Below are positions 6,894-14,749 of a DNA stretch of 20,099 nucleotides, piece after piece. Position 1 is the stretch's first letter; the number at the start of each line of letters is the position of its first letter. The stretch covers positions 1-20,099 of the forward strand of contig JAMCRJ010000012.1 of NCBI GenBank assembly GCA_023381645.1, written 5' to 3'. The notes below the pieces were generated by a model that searched no databases, was not told the origin of the DNA, and saw nothing but the letters and a program-made list of their open reading frames with translations. Source of the DNA: Gammaproteobacteria bacterium (GTDB lineage: Bacteria; Pseudomonadota; Gammaproteobacteria; Acidithiobacillales; Acidithiobacillaceae). The translations under genes and the position numbers were made by a program.

Positions 6894-7801
6894 ATGCTGA
6901 CGTGCCCCCCGGCGTAGTTTTCGGCGAATGTTTGGTCGATGATTTTGGAGCGGTGCAACGACTTGGCGGCGCACCCTTCAATGTTGCGCAACACCTCCAT
7001 GCGCTGGGGGTGGCATCCGTCTTTGTCAGCAGGGTAGGGCGGGATGCCTCGGGGCAACACATTTTGCAGCACATGCGGGACTGGGGGATGCCCACGAATG
7101 AAGTGACAGTAGACGCGTTGCTTCCCACCGGCCGGGTACGGGTGACGGCGGACGCCCGACAGGGGCACCACTTCGAGATTCTGCCGCATCAGGCCTACGA
7201 CGCCATTGGTATGCCCTCCAGCGTGATCGCCCCCATTCCCTGGCTCTATCACGGTAGCCTCGCCTTGCGGGAAGACGGGCCATCGCGGGCGACCTGGCGC
7301 CAGTTGCGCGCCCGTGCCCAGTGGCGCTTTGTGGACATCAATCTGCGCGATCCCTGGTGGAATCCAGAATTGCTGACCGAGATCATACGGGGTTCGTCTA
7401 TACTAAAATGCAATATGGAGGAACTGGAGCAGATCATTCGCACTTACGAACTCCCCCCAGCCTCGACCCTGCGGGAAGCGATGCAGATAGTGGCCGGACA
7501 TTTTCATGTGCAAGCCGTCTTGCTGACCCGCGGTGCTGCGGGTGCCGCTTATGGGGACGGGACCAATTTTTACGAGGCGGAAGCACTCCCCACGGTGGTC
7601 CAGGATACCGTCGGGGCTGGGGATGCTTTCGTCGCAGGCTGGTTCTGGAGCCTGTTTCGCGGTGATGCCGTTGCGCGGCGACTGCAAAGGGCGGGCGAAT
7701 TGGCAGCGGCCATTTGTGCGATATCCGGCGCCATACCGGATCAACCCGCGTTTTACCGGGCCATAATGGCACGATGGGCCAAGGAGGCCGGATTTGGCTG
7801 A
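6890..7801 (+). CDS. PfkB-family carbohydrate kinase, probable fructokinase
   Basis: This 303-residue cytosolic kinase would phosphorylate fructose with ATP. The N-terminal PfkB signature region is visible as GGAPFNVAQHLHALG (26-40). The C-terminal signature is DTVGAGDAF (239-247), with D245 as the catalytic base and GAG as the anion hole. The length is typical. Its position before sucrose-phosphate synthase and sucrose synthase points to fructose released by sucrose cleavage as the substrate; PfkB kinases vary in substrate, so this is inference from context. It starts inside the stop of the MscS gene (ATGA) and its stop overlaps the start of the sucrose-phosphate synthase gene by eight bases. 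Expression is therefore probably coupled through the operon. Confidence 0.9.
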   Translation: MNADVPPGVVFGECLVDDFGAVQRLGGAPFNVAQHLHALGVASVFVSRVGRDASGQHILQHMRDWGMPTNEVTVDALLPTGRVRVTADARQGHHFEILPHQAYDAIGMPSSVIAPIPWLYHGSLALREDGPSRATWRQLRARAQWRFVDINLRDPWWNPELLTEIIRGSSILKCNMEELEQIIRTYELPPASTLREAMQIVAGHFHVQAVLLTRGAAGAAYGDGTNFYEAEALPTVVQDTVGAGDAFVAGWFWSLFRGDAVARRLQRAGELAAAICAISGAIPDQPAFYRAIMARWAKEAGFG

Positions 7802-9938
7802 CCACCAAGGTCTTTATATTCTGATGTTGAGTATCCATGGCCGCATTTGCGGTACTCCGGAACTCGGGATCGATGCAGATACCGGCGGCCAGGTTGGCTA
7901 TGTACTCGACGAAATGCAGGCGCTGGCACGGGACCCGCGCGTTTCTCGGATCGACCTTCTCACGCGTCGCTTTGACGATCCTGATACGAATCCCATTTAT
8001 GGAGCACCGCGCGAGCTATTGGAATCCGGCGCGCGGATTATCCGTCTGCCTGCCGGTCCAGAGCACAAATATCTGCAAAAAGAGCGGCTTTGGGATTATC
8101 TGGATACCTTTGTGGACGGCGCGCTGCATTTTATCCGCAGTGAAGACTGTATTCCCGATGTCATCCACAGCCACTATGCCGATGCAGGTTACGTAGGGGT
8201 ACGCCTCTCCCGCCTGCTGGGTATTCCGCTCATGCACACCGGCCATTCCCTGGGGCGGGATAAGCGGGAAAGACTGATCGCTGCCGGCCGTAAGGCGGAA
8301 AGTATCGACCGGCAATTTCATTTTCCGCGGCGTATTGCCGCCGAAGAGTCCGTACTCAGTGAAGCGTCCGTGGTCCTGGCCAGCACCCGTCAGGAAGTGG
8401 ACGAGCAGTATGGCCTGTACGAGAATGCCGTGCGGGCGCATTTCAAGATCCTGCCGCCCGGTGTGGACTTACGACGGTTTTCCCGACCAGGGCGGCAGCG
8501 TTCTTCACCGCTGCTGCCCGGCTTGCGCCACTTTTTGGAGGCTCCGCGCAAGCCCCCCATTTTGGCCATTGCCCGCCCCGATGAGCGTAAAAATTTTCAG
8601 CGTCTGGTTGAGGCCTATGCCACGGACCCTGTTCTGCGGGAGCAGGCCAACCTGGTTCTGGTCATGGGCCAGCGGGACCGCCTTGGGCAGCTCCCGCACG
8701 GGGCGAAAAGGGTGATTCAGAGCATCCTGCATAGCGTTGACGATTACGGCCTTTACGGACGAGTCGCCCTCCCCAAGCACCACGAACCGGAAGATATTCC
8801 CGAATATTATCGCTATTCCGCCATCTATAAGGGCGTTTTCGTCAATCCGGCGCTCACCGAACCCTTTGGCCTGACCCTGCTGGAAGCTGCGGCTTCAGGT
8901 TTGCCGGTCGTCGCCACCCGGCACGGTGGCCCGCAGGACATCATCCGCTACTGCCGCAATGGCATTCTGGTGGATCCGCTGAATATCGGAGAGATGCAGG
9001 ACGCCCTCAGGCAAATGCTGTTTGATCGCCAACGCTGGCAGCGTGCCAGCCGGGCAGGCTTGCTGGGGGTGCGCCGGGTCTATAGCTGGGAGGCCCATGC
9101 GCGCCGTTATCTGGCAGAAGTGGAACGGATTCTTCGGCGTCAGCGCAAACAGTTGCGGCGTGAGTCCGCCGCCCGCCAGGGGGTACGCCGTGCCTTACCG
9201 ACGGCGGATCATCTGCTCATATCCGATATCGACAATACCTTGATTGGCGATCCGGCGGGCCTCGCCACGCTGATGGAATGGCTGAGGGAACATCCCCGGG
9301 TGGCATTTGGCGTGGCCACCGGACGGAATCTCAAACAAACCATGGAGATACTGGCGGCACACCAGGTTCCTCGCCCGGACATCTGCATCACCGACGTGGG
9401 TACGCGTATCATCTACGGCAGCAAACTGCGCGAGGATCAGGACTGGGCCGCTCACCTGCACTATCGCTGGTGGCGTGAAGGGGTATTGCAAGCACTGGCC
9501 AGGGTACCCGGCCTGCGCCTGCAGGAAAAATTCACCCAGAGTGCGTTCAAGGTAAGCTACTTTGTAGATCCCAAACGCCCACCAACGGCGAAGGATCTGC
9601 AGCAGCGCTTGCGTGAGCGGCAGATCGCTGCCCATGTGGTGCTTTCCCATAACTGCTTTCTGGATGTGTTGCCCATTCGTGCGTCCAAGGGCCACGCCAT
9701 CCGTTTCCTGGCCTTTCGCTGGGGATTGCCTTTGCATGCGGTGCTGACTGCGGGAGACTCTGGCAATGACGCCGATATGATGGGTGGCGAAATTTGTGGG
9801 GTTATTGTCGGCAACCACAGCCCGGAACTACACGGACTAAAGGATAAACATCACATCTATTTTGCCAGTGCTCACCACGCCTGGGGTATTCTCGAAGGCA
9901 TCCAGCACTACCGTTTTCCAGGACAAGCCCATGACTGA
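7794..9938 (+). CDS. Sucrose-phosphate synthase fused to sucrose-phosphatase domain
   Basis: This 714-residue cytosolic enzyme would make sucrose-6-phosphate from UDP-glucose and fructose-6-phosphate, then dephosphorylate it. The first ~460 residues are a GT-B (GT4) glycosyltransferase, with the DTGGQVGYVLDE loop near 28-39, HTGHSLGRDKR, and EPFGLTLLE (E356 and E364 of the E-X7-E motif). The last ~240 residues are a HAD phosphatase like sucrose-phosphatase, with D478-I-D480-N-T, TGRN, K632 in ASKGH and GDSGND (654-659). All HAD motifs are present, so the domain is probably active, unlike SPS proteins whose phosphatase-like domain is degenerate. The start is TTG 7794 with AAGGAGG six bases upstream; the next ATG (7824) lacks this. 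The gene overlaps fructokinase and sucrose synthase by eight bases each. Confidence 0.93.
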   Translation: MADHQGLYILMLSIHGRICGTPELGIDADTGGQVGYVLDEMQALARDPRVSRIDLLTRRFDDPDTNPIYGAPRELLESGARIIRLPAGPEHKYLQKERLWDYLDTFVDGALHFIRSEDCIPDVIHSHYADAGYVGVRLSRLLGIPLMHTGHSLGRDKRERLIAAGRKAESIDRQFHFPRRIAAEESVLSEASVVLASTRQEVDEQYGLYENAVRAHFKILPPGVDLRRFSRPGRQRSSPLLPGLRHFLEAPRKPPILAIARPDERKNFQRLVEAYATDPVLREQANLVLVMGQRDRLGQLPHGAKRVIQSILHSVDDYGLYGRVALPKHHEPEDIPEYYRYSAIYKGVFVNPALTEPFGLTLLEAAASGLPVVATRHGGPQDIIRYCRNGILVDPLNIGEMQDALRQMLFDRQRWQRASRAGLLGVRRVYSWEAHARRYLAEVERILRRQRKQLRRESAARQGVRRALPTADHLLISDIDNTLIGDPAGLATLMEWLREHPRVAFGVATGRNLKQTMEILAAHQVPRPDICITDVGTRIIYGSKLREDQDWAAHLHYRWWREGVLQALARVPGLRLQEKFTQSAFKVSYFVDPKRPPTAKDLQQRLRERQIAAHVVLSHNCFLDVLPIRASKGHAIRFLAFRWGLPLHAVLTAGDSGNDADMMGGEICGVIVGNHSPELHGLKDKHHIYFASAHHAWGILEGIQHYRFPGQAHD

Positions 9939-12312
9939 CAATCTGCGTCGCTGCATCAACCAAAATCCCCATTGCGTAGCCGGGCTGTTGCGATATCTGT
10001 TCAATCTGCAACGCCCATTTCTGCTCTATACCGACTTGCAAAAGGCCATCGGCGACTTTGCCGCAGACTACGGCAGTGATGCAGACCTCGTGGTGTTGCA
10101 GGAGTTTTTCTCCAGACTGCAAGAGGCCGTGCTTGCGGAGCCTTGGATTTATCTGGCCTGGCGTCCCGGTCCTGGGCGCTGGACTTATCTGCGCATGCAC
10201 TGGGAACAGCTTCATCTGGAGACACTCGCGCCGAGTGATTATCTGGCTTTTAAGGAAAGACAGGTGCTCCCCGCAAATGATCAGGAACCGATACTCACCG
10301 TGGATTTCGAGGATTTCCGCGCCGCCCCCTATCACCTGCAGGATGAGGACACCATCGGACAAGGACTCATATATATGAACCGCCGTCTGGCTGGGCGACT
10401 GTTCGGGAACATCAAGACGGGGCGCCAGAGCATTCTCGACTTTTTGGCCGTGCACAAGCTCAACGGGCAATCGCTGATGGTGCATGATCAGCCGCCGGAT
10501 TTTGAAGCACTACGCCAGACCGTGCAGTATCTGGCGACGCTCCCCAAGACCAAACCGTGGACGGAGTTTGCGGCGGAGATGACCCATCGCGGCTTCGCCC
10601 CCGGCTGGGGAGATACCGCCGGACGGGTGCGCGAGACCATGCGTCTGTTGATGGATCTCTTGGACGCCCCCTCGGCAGAGGGTCTGCAAGCATTCATCGA
10701 CCGTATCCCCATGATCTCCAAAATACTGATCGTGTCTATTCATGGCTGGTTCGCGCAGGACAAGGTGCTTGGACGTCCGGATACCGGCGGGCAGGTCGTT
10801 TACATTCTCGATCAGGCGCGGGCGCTGGAACAGGACATGCGCCAGCGTCTGGCCCGTCAGGGGGTGGATATCGTACCCCGTATTCTGATCGCCACCCGCC
10901 TGATTCCCAATGCCGACGGCACCACTTGCGACCAGCGCCTGGAACCCGTCCATGGCGCCGATAATGTACAGATTCTCCGTGTACCCTTTCGCTATGCCAA
11001 TGGCGAAATATTGCCGCAGTGGATCTCCCGCTTCAATGTCTGGCCCTGGCTGGAACGCTACGCCGATGACCTCGAACGGGAAACCCTGGCGGAATTTGGT
11101 CGTCGTCCTGACCTGATTATCGGCAATTACTCCGATGGTAATCTGGTGGCCACCATCCTCAGTGCGCGGCTGAATGTCACCCAATGCAACATCGCCCACG
11201 CGTTGGAGAAGAGCAAATACCTCTATAGTGACCTCTACTGGCGCGATCACGATGCCAGCCATCATTTTGCTTGCCAGTTCACCGCGGACCTCATCGCCAT
11301 GAATTCTTCTGACATTATCGTTACCAGCACCTATCAGGAAATCGCCGGGAACGACCGCGAGGTGGGCCAGTACGAAGGATATCAGAATTACAGCCTCCCC
11401 GGACTGTATCGGGTGGAAAACGGGATTGACGTCTTCGATACCAAATTCAATATCGTTTCTCCGGGGGCCGACGCCCACTATTATTTTCCCTATTCCGCAA
11501 GCGAAGCACGTCTGCGTTATCTGCACGACGATATTGATGCGTTGCTCTTTGGCGAGGAGCCCGCCGCGGATCGGCGCGGCGTACTCAAGGAACGGGACAA
11601 ACCCATCATATTCAGTATGGCGCGCATGGACCACATCAAAAATCTCAGCGGGCTGGCTGAGATTTTTGGTGCCTCGGAACATCTGCGCAAAGTGGCCAAC
11701 CTGGTGATCATCGGTGGCCATGTCGATCCGCAGAATTCTCAGGACGAGGAGGAGGGGGCGCAGATCCAGCGGATGCACGATATTATGGATACGCATCAAC
11801 TCGATGGTCAGATGCGCTGGATAGGCACTTTACTCGACAAGAATGTGGCGGGGGAACTCTACCGGGTTATTGGTGATTCCCGTGGATGCTTCGTCCAGCC
11901 CGCACTCTTTGAAGCCTTCGGGTTGACGGTGATCGAAGCCATGAGCTCGGGTCTGCCGGTTTTTGCCACCCGCTTCGGCGGACCGCTGGAAATCATCGAA
12001 GACGGTATTTCCGGCTTTCATATCGACCCCAATAACCAGCAGGAGACGGCGGAAAAGCTGGCGGACTTCCTGGAAGCTGCGGCCGCCGATATCCGTGTCT
12101 GGGAGACCATTTCCGATGGCGCACTGGCGCGGGTCGGCGCGCACTATACCTGGGGCAATTACGCCGCGCAGATGATGACCCTGGCGCGGATTTTCGGCTT
12201 CTGGCGCTTCATGCTCAAAGCCGATCGTCACGCCGCCCGTCGTTATTTGCAGATGTTTCAGCACTTGCAATGGCGGCCTCTGGCCCATGCGGTGCCGTTG
12301 GGGGAGTCATGA
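9931..12312 (+). CDS. Sucrose synthase
   Basis: This 793-residue enzyme matches the usual ~800 residues of sucrose synthases. It reversibly converts sucrose plus NDP into NDP-glucose and fructose. About 265 N-terminal residues form the regulatory region typical of the family. The GT-B catalytic part begins with SKILIVSIHGWF and DTGGQ (284-288), continues with the hallmark AHALEKSKY, and has EAFGLTVIE with E661 and E669 of the E-X7-E motif. At 634-636, plant enzymes have Q-M-N; this protein has L-L-D, a change associated in bacterial enzymes with relaxed or ADP-preferring nucleotide use. ATG 9931 is chosen (AGGA eight bases upstream, full family length); upstream extension would lie within the preceding gene. 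It is the last gene of the sucrose operon, with no obvious terminator after it. Confidence 0.94.
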   Translation: MTDNLRRCINQNPHCVAGLLRYLFNLQRPFLLYTDLQKAIGDFAADYGSDADLVVLQEFFSRLQEAVLAEPWIYLAWRPGPGRWTYLRMHWEQLHLETLAPSDYLAFKERQVLPANDQEPILTVDFEDFRAAPYHLQDEDTIGQGLIYMNRRLAGRLFGNIKTGRQSILDFLAVHKLNGQSLMVHDQPPDFEALRQTVQYLATLPKTKPWTEFAAEMTHRGFAPGWGDTAGRVRETMRLLMDLLDAPSAEGLQAFIDRIPMISKILIVSIHGWFAQDKVLGRPDTGGQVVYILDQARALEQDMRQRLARQGVDIVPRILIATRLIPNADGTTCDQRLEPVHGADNVQILRVPFRYANGEILPQWISRFNVWPWLERYADDLERETLAEFGRRPDLIIGNYSDGNLVATILSARLNVTQCNIAHALEKSKYLYSDLYWRDHDASHHFACQFTADLIAMNSSDIIVTSTYQEIAGNDREVGQYEGYQNYSLPGLYRVENGIDVFDTKFNIVSPGADAHYYFPYSASEARLRYLHDDIDALLFGEEPAADRRGVLKERDKPIIFSMARMDHIKNLSGLAEIFGASEHLRKVANLVIIGGHVDPQNSQDEEEGAQIQRMHDIMDTHQLDGQMRWIGTLLDKNVAGELYRVIGDSRGCFVQPALFEAFGLTVIEAMSSGLPVFATRFGGPLEIIEDGISGFHIDPNNQQETAEKLADFLEAAAADIRVWETISDGALARVGAHYTWGNYAAQMMTLARIFGFWRFMLKADRHAARRYLQMFQHLQWRPLAHAVPLGES

Positions 12313-12345
12313 GGGACTCTCTCGAATTTTGAACTGCACGAAGCA

Positions 12346-12522
12346 CTACGCCAGCATTTTTGCCGGGCTTGGCTGCATGGCCGAGATCAGTTCGTCTAAC
12401 AACTCGCCCGCCTGCTCGGTCGTCCAGGCGTAGGGGCGCTGGTAGTCCGGAATCTCGAACCGGTGGCTGCCTTCGAAGATCTCCCGGATCAGTTTGTCGT
12501 GGGCTTCAAGTGCCTTGGCCAT
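12346..12522 (-). pseudogene. 5' remnant of a DUF262 (GmrSD-type) gene
   Basis: A 58-codon frame encodes a protein starting MAKALEAHDK, with FEIPDYQRPYAW (22-33) followed by EQAGELLDEL. This is the N-terminal pattern of DUF262/GmrS proteins (IP-YQRPY-W), found in type IV restriction and other defence proteins usually hundreds of residues long. After about residue 49 the family pattern stops and a short unrelated tail (QPSPAKMLA) runs to a TAG. Most of the gene is missing, so it is probably a truncated relic cut at the island's left edge around 12350-12375. It starts 15 bases after the regulator's stop on the same strand, with GGAAAG as a possible ribosome-binding site. A translated small protein cannot be excluded. 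Confidence 0.7.
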
Positions 12523-12537
12523 TGCGTTTTTCTTTCC

Positions 12538-13131
12538 CTATTGATTCTTTGATCTGGTCGGCGCTTGGTAGCCTGGAGCCAGCTTTGCGTTTTCCACCCC
12601 ATATAAAGTCAGTGGGTCACTGAGCCATAGTCGATATTGTTTCTCTCTGAGGCTGTGATCGGGCGAGCAGTCCACACTCCAGCGCAGCAGCATGTAGCCA
12701 GCTACAGCGGCGCGAACACGCATCCGTATCGACCCACCCTTCATCGCGTAATCCATTTGAGTGATCTCTGGACGGGGCTGATCTGGATGCGGAACCAGCT
12801 CTAACTCGATAATCCGGGTCCACTGGATGTCTTGATCGCTTCCACCAAAGCCTTGCGTCAGCCACGACATCACCCGCTCCGGGGGATAGTCGAAGATGGG
12901 GCGGAAGTCCGGCCCCAGGACGTAGGACTTGCCTTTGGGGTCGTAGTCGATGTTGCCCGGAGACAACTCCTTGTAGAGCGCCAAATCCCGGGTTGCCGCT
13001 GCGGACTGGATGCCAAACCGCGCAACCAGGTCCTGCCGACGGATCTCCCCGATGAAGCGTACGCGCAGCTCAATGAACGCGAGCCGGTCGCGTTGCGGCT
13101 GAGTGAGTTCTGCAAGTTGGTCTTTGGGCAT
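12538..13131 (-). CDS. BrxR/CapW-type winged-helix regulator, apparently lacking the WYL core
   Basis: This 197-residue DNA-binding protein sits divergent to the Wadjet operon. Residues ~10-80 form the winged helix-turn-helix of BrxR/CapW-like repressors (RLAFIELRVRFIGEIRRQDL, FGIQSAAATRDLALYKEL). Residues ~101-189 match the C-terminal part of that family (WTRIIELELVPHP, RVRAAVAGYMLLRWSVDCSPDH, LYGVENAKLAPGY). The ligand-binding WYL domain, normally between them, is absent: GFGGSDQ (94-100) joins straight to DIQWTRI. Family members are close to 290-300 residues, so about 95 seem deleted in frame. M at 13131 begins like the family, though its AGGA abuts the ATG; an in-frame ATG at 13242 is the alternative. 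It probably controls jetABCD and itself; loss of WYL may alter or abolish induction. Confidence 0.72.
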   Translation of the reverse strand: MPKDQLAELTQPQRDRLAFIELRVRFIGEIRRQDLVARFGIQSAAATRDLALYKELSPGNIDYDPKGKSYVLGPDFRPIFDYPPERVMSWLTQGFGGSDQDIQWTRIIELELVPHPDQPRPEITQMDYAMKGGSIRMRVRAAVAGYMLLRWSVDCSPDHSLREKQYRLWLSDPLTLYGVENAKLAPGYQAPTRSKNQ

Positions 13132-13220
13132 TCCTGAGTGCTCTATCGGGTTAACGAATGCTTGTGCGAGTTGTTGCAGGAAGTATATAAGCCGCTCTAG
13201 AATGTGGAAATGCCATGTTT

Positions 13221-13248
13221 TTGATTCTTGTATACTTTGCATTGTAAT
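13221..13248 (+). promoter_or_regulatory. Candidate promoter for jetABCD
   Basis: TTGATT (13221-13226) and TGTAAT (13243-13248) with a 16-base spacer form a plausible sigma70 promoter in the AT-rich divergent gap, about 40 bases before the jetA GTG. A short inverted pair, TGTGG (13203-13207) and CCACA (13251-13255), flanks it and could be operator halves; the arms are only five bases. Confidence 0.4.
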
Positions 13249-13288
13249 TACCACACGACGGGCGACGCTCGCACTTTGGAGCACGGGA

Positions 13289-14749
13289 GTGAAAGCAGAC
13301 AAAGCCATCGCGACCTACCGGCGCATGCGGGCGCAGCCGCTGTGGCGCCTGCTTGCCTCGACTACCGGGTCTACCGTCATCGGCCTGCTTCAATCTCATC
13401 TGTATGAGAGCGAGCGAAGCCTCCCTGCCTCCATTTTTCACGAACGCATCGCAAGGGATCTGGAAGATCTGCGCGCCCAGGGCGAAGACTTTCCCCAAAC
13501 GGCACAGGCGTATGTCGCCAGCTGGCTCGCCGATGGGTACTTGGAGCGACGCTTCCCGGCTGGGGCTTCAGAAGAGGAATATGAACTCTCCACGGCGGCC
13601 GTCGAAGCCATTCGTTTTGTCTCTGGCCTGGCACAGCCGTACTCCGCCGCGACCGAAAGCCGCCTGACGCTCGTCATCGAGGCCTTGGCTCGTCTTGCCG
13701 AGGACACCGATACCGACAAATTCCGCCGCATCGACCGGCTCATGGCCGAGCAAGCCCGCATCGACAAGGAGATCGACGCCATCCAGAAGGGGCAGATGCG
13801 TGTGCTGCCGCATACGACGGCGCTCGAGCGCACGCGGGAGATCATCACGCTGGCCGACGATCTGGCCGGTGATTTCCGCCGGGTCCGCGATCAGTTCGAT
13901 CAACTGAATCGCGATCTCCGTGAACGCATCATGGACAACGATGGCAATCGTGGGGATGTGCTGGATTCGCTGTTCGCCGGAATCGACCTGATTTCAGAGA
14001 GCGACGCCGGAAGGACTTTCTCCGCTTTCTGGCGATTGCTTACGGACCCGGAGCAGGCGGCCACGCTTGATCAGGCGCTGGATGGCGTCATGTCGCGGGA
14101 GTTCGTGGGACAGCTCGAAGCCAAGGAGCGACGATTCCTTCTGCGGCTGACGCGCACCCTTCTCGAGCAGGGCGGCATGGTTCACGAAGTGCTTCAGACC
14201 TTCGCGCGCAGCTTGAAGCACTTCGTCCAGAGTCGTGAATACCTCGAGCAGCGCCGACTCAATCACCTGCTGAAAGACGCCCAGCGCGCAGCACTGGCCC
14301 TGAAGGACGGAGTCAGAGCCACAGAAACCCTCCAGTACACGCTGGAACTCACGAGCAGTCGTTTGCGCTCCTTGTCTCAATGGGTGTTGCACGACCCATC
14401 CCTGCAAGCTTTGCCCGGCCAGATGGCAGAAGGAGACGCGCTGCCCATCGACCTGGAGTCTGTGCGCGAACTGGTTGCCCAGTCGGAGATCGACTTCCGA
14501 ACACTGAAGGCCAACGTGCTGGCAGTCCTGGAGCAACGCTCCCAGGCATCCATTGCCGACGTGCTGGAGCAGTTCCCCGCCGCACAGGGGCTGGGCAGCG
14601 TCGTCGGCCTGCTTGCATTGGGTAGTCGGCACGGGTTCAAAGCCGACCACAGTGAAACCGTAGGGTGGGTTGGAGGCGACGACGAGCGTCGTAGCGCCCG
14701 AATTCCAAAGATCTTCTTTTTGAGGGAGCGGGCCAATGAACTGGTCTGA
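13289..14749 (+). CDS. jetA: Wadjet protein JetA (DUF3375, kleisin/MukF-like)
   Basis: This 486-residue cytosolic subunit belongs to the type I Wadjet complex, where JetA acts as the kleisin joining the SMC-like JetC heads. The N-terminus (KADKAIATYRRM, PLWRLLAS, then SLPASIFHERI) is typical of DUF3375. A helical, coiled-coil-like stretch lies around 143-215 (RLMAEQARIDKEIDAIQ), followed by helical segments and a C-terminal winged-helix-like part ending in RIPKIFFLRERANELV. GTG 13289 is chosen because GGAG (13278-13281) lies seven bases upstream and the protein then starts like its family; a frame open to 13103 would run through the promoter. It overlaps jetB by 14 bases. The family is supported by both sequence and gene order. 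Confidence 0.9.
   Translation: MKADKAIATYRRMRAQPLWRLLASTTGSTVIGLLQSHLYESERSLPASIFHERIARDLEDLRAQGEDFPQTAQAYVASWLADGYLERRFPAGASEEEYELSTAAVEAIRFVSGLAQPYSAATESRLTLVIEALARLAEDTDTDKFRRIDRLMAEQARIDKEIDAIQKGQMRVLPHTTALERTREIITLADDLAGDFRRVRDQFDQLNRDLRERIMDNDGNRGDVLDSLFAGIDLISESDAGRTFSAFWRLLTDPEQAATLDQALDGVMSREFVGQLEAKERRFLLRLTRTLLEQGGMVHEVLQTFARSLKHFVQSREYLEQRRLNHLLKDAQRAALALKDGVRATETLQYTLELTSSRLRSLSQWVLHDPSLQALPGQMAEGDALPIDLESVRELVAQSEIDFRTLKANVLAVLEQRSQASIADVLEQFPAAQGLGSVVGLLALGSRHGFKADHSETVGWVGGDDERRSARIPKIFFLRERANELV

Noticed and set aside
10510..11799. 429-codon open frame on the minus strand
   Set aside because: It lies wholly inside sucrose synthase, whose frame has full family length and motifs; this one shows no recognisable domain.
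12360..12623. 87-codon plus-strand frame downstream of sucrose synthase
   Set aside because: It is antisense to the DUF262 remnant and regulator end, arginine/serine-rich with no motif.
13103..13288. N-terminal extension of jetA
   Set aside because: It runs through the AT-rich promoter region and into the divergent regulator start; GTG 13289 has a good ribosome-binding site and a family-like N-terminus.
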